Origin: Marasmius tenuissimus
Lineage: Eukaryota > Basidiomycota > Agaricomycetes > Agaricales > Marasmiaceae
NCBI GenBank assembly: GCA_029532415.1
Contig: JAQOTA010000058.1
Span: 992,001-1,056,000, forward strand
Length of the DNA stretch: 64,000 bases
Direction: 5' to 3'
Positions 60,528-64,000 of this stretch are shown here, piece after piece. Each line of letters starts with the position of its first letter. The stretch's first letter is position 1. Both the position numbers and the translations under genes were made by a program. The notes under the pieces are model-generated. The model was not told where the DNA came from, did not search any database, and was given only the letters and a program-made list of their open reading frames with translations.

Positions 60528-62428
60528 TTAATCGGGCCTATTGGCAGTGGTACCAGGAGCAGTGTCCACCAACTTTTCTTCCTCAACGGCAGCTTCAACT
60601 CCTTCTCTGGCCAACCGGTCCTGCTCTTCCATCGGTTGTGCGATGTCCTTGATCTGTTGCTCAACAACCTCGTCTATGATCCCTGGAGCCCTGCACGACT
60701 GCAGTGACTTCCCAATAAGACCCCTCCACTTAGTGTGCCCGTTAACTTCACTGAATTGAACGCTTTCCACCCCTACGACGTCGATAGGCCCGAGTCCCGC
60801 GACGTTCCATTTCGCGGAAGACGCTCGAGACAAGACACCGAGCACATAGTCGCCATCGGAATACCCGTTCACGAGTCTCCCTGCAACCAGCCGACGGATG
60901 CTGGCCCAGATCTCCGGATTCGTGCTAACGGGTGTACCGAAGAGGTAAACGTCCTCGATGAGGTGGCTGGTTTCCGAAGGTGGCAGAGATGCGAGGAATT
61001 TCAGGGCCTCAACTATGACAAGGGAACCCAACGAGTATCCCACCAACGAGACAGGTCGATTTCCGAATACACGTTTCGACAAGAGTTCACCGAGAACAGC
61101 TCCGGTCTTGACAGCCAAGGAGTTGGCGTTTGACCATGGATTGTCTGACAGCGATATCCGTGTTAACACAATGGCAAGTAACCCACTACAGTGCCGAAAG
61201 AGGGCGGAAAGGGGGTGACTTACCTATAATTTGACCGATCTTCAACCATGCCAGCGGGGTCAGTGAGGCTACTAGTGCGGCGAACGCTGTTCGCTTCAGA
61301 ACTTGCAATGAAACATATTTCATGACATGTGTTCCAACGAGGGTGAAGAGAGCATCAGAAAGGTCCATAAGAGCTTTCACTTCCTGTACGTGAGAACATT
61401 TAAACCGGCATTCTTTGTGTCGATCGCAGAGGATCTCACCCATCGCAACGCAAAAGTATCGTCTCCTCCGAATACGGTCCAAGGGGCAGTCACCTCCCGT
61501 TCCTCGGATAACCATCCACTCACGCAAAGTCGCAGGGCGAGAGTCTCCTCGTCATGCGTAGACACTGGAACCAACGCGAGGTCTCGAACTTCCCTGGTGT
61601 GTCGTTCTACCATCTTCGCAGAGGAACGTGCACCGTAAATGCCGAACAGTGCCCCACATACGGCTGACGATCCTGCCAAACCACTTGCAAGGAGGCCAGC
61701 AGCTGTTCCGCCAACTCCGAGCCATCCCAAAACAGTCGCAAAGGCACCTCCTACGAGCGGAGCGGCAAGACCACCAGTGACGCCGACAAGAACACCCCCA
61801 GCTACAGCACCGACGCCCATCCCGATCATGCGCAACGTCTTGCCTTTGTTTGCGTGCTTCTCGGTAGTCTGACGTGCCTGTTGTTGAGCCTGTTCAATCG
61901 CACTCTCCGGATTCTTGAGTGCTGCAACAACAGCCTCCTCGTTGAGCGGTCCAAAGGACGACAAGAAGCATCTGGTCCGCGCAGAGTACTCCTTCGTTGT
62001 AGTGACATGGAGAAAGAGGATTGTGTTCACAACTCTGATAAGCTGCTCTTGAGATGGAAGTGGAGGTAGATCCCTCGTGCTGGTATCTGCGTCCTCTTCC
62101 AGTTCGGACATCCATCTGAAGATGGTTCTCAGTATTGCGTTATCCCATGCAAGCTGCGTACTCCCTGTGTACCTTCGCCAGGCTCCCCACAAGCTATCCA
62201 TGCCTTTTCAACGAGGTTCTGTGCCCATTTCGCGATATCTGCCTGGAATTTATTCTTTATTGCCTGTCTTTTAGACTCGGGAAGTGATGATAATTGATAT
62301 TCAGTCTCTGCGTAAAGCGTAGCCCTGTTTCTGTTGGACGCGAGATGTCTAAAGAAGTGCTGGAAGATGGTATATTTCTGGTCGCGAGTAAGTTCTTTAG
62401 GCGGCGTGAATTGTTCTATGGAAGTCAT
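60528..62428 (-). CDS. DUF726 (TMCO4/Mil1-like) alpha/beta-hydrolase, apparent 1-base frameshift
   Basis: Segments 62428-~62200 (frame 1), 62201-61440, 61383-61224 and 61144-60528. The N-terminal helix reads TRDQKYTIFQHFF and ADIAKWAQNLVEKAW. Then LWGAWRRYTGSTQLAWDNAI, a two-TM glycine-rich hairpin (GMGVGAVAGGVLVGVTGGLA, LGVGGTAAGLLASGLAG), LVGYSLGSLVIVEAL with the GxSxG serine, and YLFGTPVST. This matches fungal DUF726 proteins (yeast Mil1, human TMCO4). At 62199-62202 frame 1 (LVEKAW) must drop into the next frame (DSLWGAW). A single extra C on the + strand would join them. The only canonical splice that avoids this (donor phase 1 at GAAG|GTACAC, acceptor ACGCAG) deletes about 30 well-fitting residues. 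Sequence error or real mutation is open. Confidence 0.8.
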
Positions 62429-62718
62429 CGTGGACGTCTGTCACCAACTGGTGGGCAAGAGGACGGTAGTAGTCAAGGTGAATTTAGGACAATTGCAAGA
62501 TCATGATGGCATCTCGTGAAGGTATTTTAGTGAGATTTTTCACGTCATCGATGTAATCGCTCTTCAAACCACCCGGGACTGTGCGCTTTAGCATTCTGGT
62601 CGTGAAATGAGCATTGAGTAAGCTAAACAATCAGCATTAATATACCAATGCTAATGTAGATAGAGTCCCAAGATTACAGTAAGAGTCCAAAATCCAAATC
62701 GTCCAAGAGCATTCTGCT

Positions 62719-64000
62719 TTACGAACCGCCAAGCAGGCCACCAAGCTTTTCTTTGATTTTCTTGTAATCAGGATTAGCGAGCAGGTCCGAGCCACATTCA
62801 TCAACGTAGCTCACCTGTATTTCAGCATCGCCAAAGGGGCAGGCGAAGTTGATGTCGTCCGAGATCGATGGCGATATATCGGCCACGATGATTCGTAAAC
62901 CGACCTGACGGAACAGAATGAGATCGCAAACTTCGGGCTTAACGGAATGGACACTCACCGTAATCTTGTACTTGATGTTGAGATTGGATTTCGTTCCGGA
63001 AGTAAGACCGCATTTGTCTGCGATGTCAAAGAGAGCTTGAAGATTTTTATCATCGGAGAACTTGTAGTCTATCGAGAAGGGGAAAGTGAAGTTCGTCGCC
63101 GCGTTGGATTCGAAGACAATATCGTTGAGGACACCATTTCCGAGCGGTACGTTGCCTGTTGGGTAGGTGAACTGTAACGTTGTTGGATGAGCTATTAGCG
63201 CCGCTTCTGATGGGCGACGAGTACCTCTGCTTTCAGCTGCTTGAGTTCCACGGAGAAATAGTTGGGATTGTTGACACTTGAGATTTGTGAGCACGATATC
63301 TAAACAGTAACAATGCACCCAGCTTACGCTATGTTGACACTGAGAGGCACAGTCAATCCGGTGCTTGAGACCAACTAAGACCATCGTCAGCACGGTCAAT
63401 TCGTCGCTTCAATGAAAGGAGGACACGGCTTACATTGTCCGTGTTATTCACTCTCGCTGACCCGATGGTGACGCTGGGTGGGCGTACCCACTAGGATCGA
63501 CGATGAGGTTGTGCCAGGCGCAGTTGAATGACTGACTCACCAGAGCCAACGACAACACAATGCTGATGATTAAGAAGATGGCAATGAGGATTGTGCAGCA
63601 GAAAAATCTGCCAATGCATCTCCCTCTCCCGCCCTGAAGTGTGTGAGATGATCAGCTAACGAAGTTGTTGGGGATTCTCGACGCACTCTCGTCCACATAT
63701 TCCCTTGGTAACCTCGTCTGAATTCGCTGATAGTCTGATTGCTGGAGGAAAGAGAGAAGGAGGAAGGTACGTGAACTTGTGCCTCAACGTAACATACAGT
63801 AGACAGCGGTGGACATCGGCTCACCTCTCCTTAGCCGATGTGAACTCTCCCTGCTCGAACCCACTCCTCTCGTCTGTATCTTTCGTTCTGGTAGCGTTCT
63901 GATCATGTAAAGGCCCCCTCGGCTGTTCCATCGGGTTGTCTCGATATTGTGTCGGGTAGCTGTCGTTATACTGGTACGGATAGTGTTGGCCCTGTTGAGC
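62719..64000 (-). CDS. LEA-2 domain membrane protein (Tyr/Gln-rich N-terminus), partial
   Basis: Exons 63824+ to window end (64000-63825), 63726-63687, 63633-63541, 63490-63434, 63374-63328, 63276-63225, 63171-62959 and 62904-62719. The start lies beyond the window. A Tyr/Gln/Asn-rich cytoplasmic part (QQGQHYPYQYNDSYPTQYR) leads to GGRGRCIGRFFCCTILIAIF, a TM segment up to SIVLSLALW. Then comes the LEA-2-like extracellular domain: VRPPSVTIGSARVNNT, STGLTVPLSVNIAVNNPN, FTYPTGNVPLGNGVL and PSISDDINFACPFGDAEIQV. It ends KEKLGGLLGGS. Such proteins resemble plant NDR1/HIN1-like proteins in layout and are common in Agaricomycetes. The role is unknown. Confidence 0.8.

Noticed and set aside
62121..62206. 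Canonical intron spanning the DUF726 frame break
   Set aside because: It would remove about 30 residues (WGAWRR to FRWMSEL) that read like a real conserved helix. The frameshift is the simpler reading, but it is kept as an alternative in the gene entry.

Overview
This window is nuclear DNA of a filamentous basidiomycete, most likely an Agaricomycete. The genes are dense and split by many 45-75 nt GT-AG (sometimes GC-AG) introns, and several families look typical of Agaricomycetes: a 7-TM membrane family, a LEA-like protein, a DPBB secreted protein and a Ser/Thr-rich single-pass membrane protein. All exon structures below were assembled by hand from reading frame, splice signals and family motifs. 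None comes from transcripts.

Layout. 1-10.7 kb: 3' end of a multi-TM protein, CSM3/TIPIN (-), protein N-terminal methyltransferase (+), mitochondrial adenylate kinase (-), a half-length ATG2-like gene (+) and a COQ11-like gene (-). 10.85-11.69 kb: an 842-bp non-autonomous transposon with 33-bp inverted ends and an 8-bp target duplication (hAT type). 12.3-19 kb: secreted DPBB protein (-), SCAMP (+), poly(A)-binding protein (+). 19.6-31.7 kb: AIF/FSP1-like oxidoreductase (+), methyltransferase (-), SPT8 (-), SRP54 (+), RPA2 (+), F-box protein (-). 32-35 kb: TFIIA gamma (-), then about 2.4 kb of repeat-bearing DNA without a confident gene. 35-45 kb: a 987-aa orphan, about 2.7 kb of DNA with possible gene relics, a Ser/Thr-rich membrane protein, an intron-containing tRNA-Ala and a second AIF-like gene (-). 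45-57 kb: SDR-like protein (-), CCT8 (+), DUF1932-type dehydrogenase (+), 7-TM protein (-), GDSL esterase (+), RCL1 (+), MET8 (-). 57.7-64 kb: SLT11/ECM2 (+), YeeE/YedE-type protein (-), DUF726 hydrolase (-), and a LEA-2-like protein (-) running off the right end.

Most genes are housekeeping: fork protection and RPA, TFIIA/SAGA, splicing, SRP, CCT, rRNA processing and siroheme synthesis. There is no obvious metabolic cluster or defence system. The most unusual items are the truncated ATG2-like gene, the transposon, the high share of GC-AG introns, a tandem 0.2-kb repeat, the divergent AIF pair, an apparent frameshift in the DUF726 gene, and MluI boxes (ACGCGT) in front of two replication genes.
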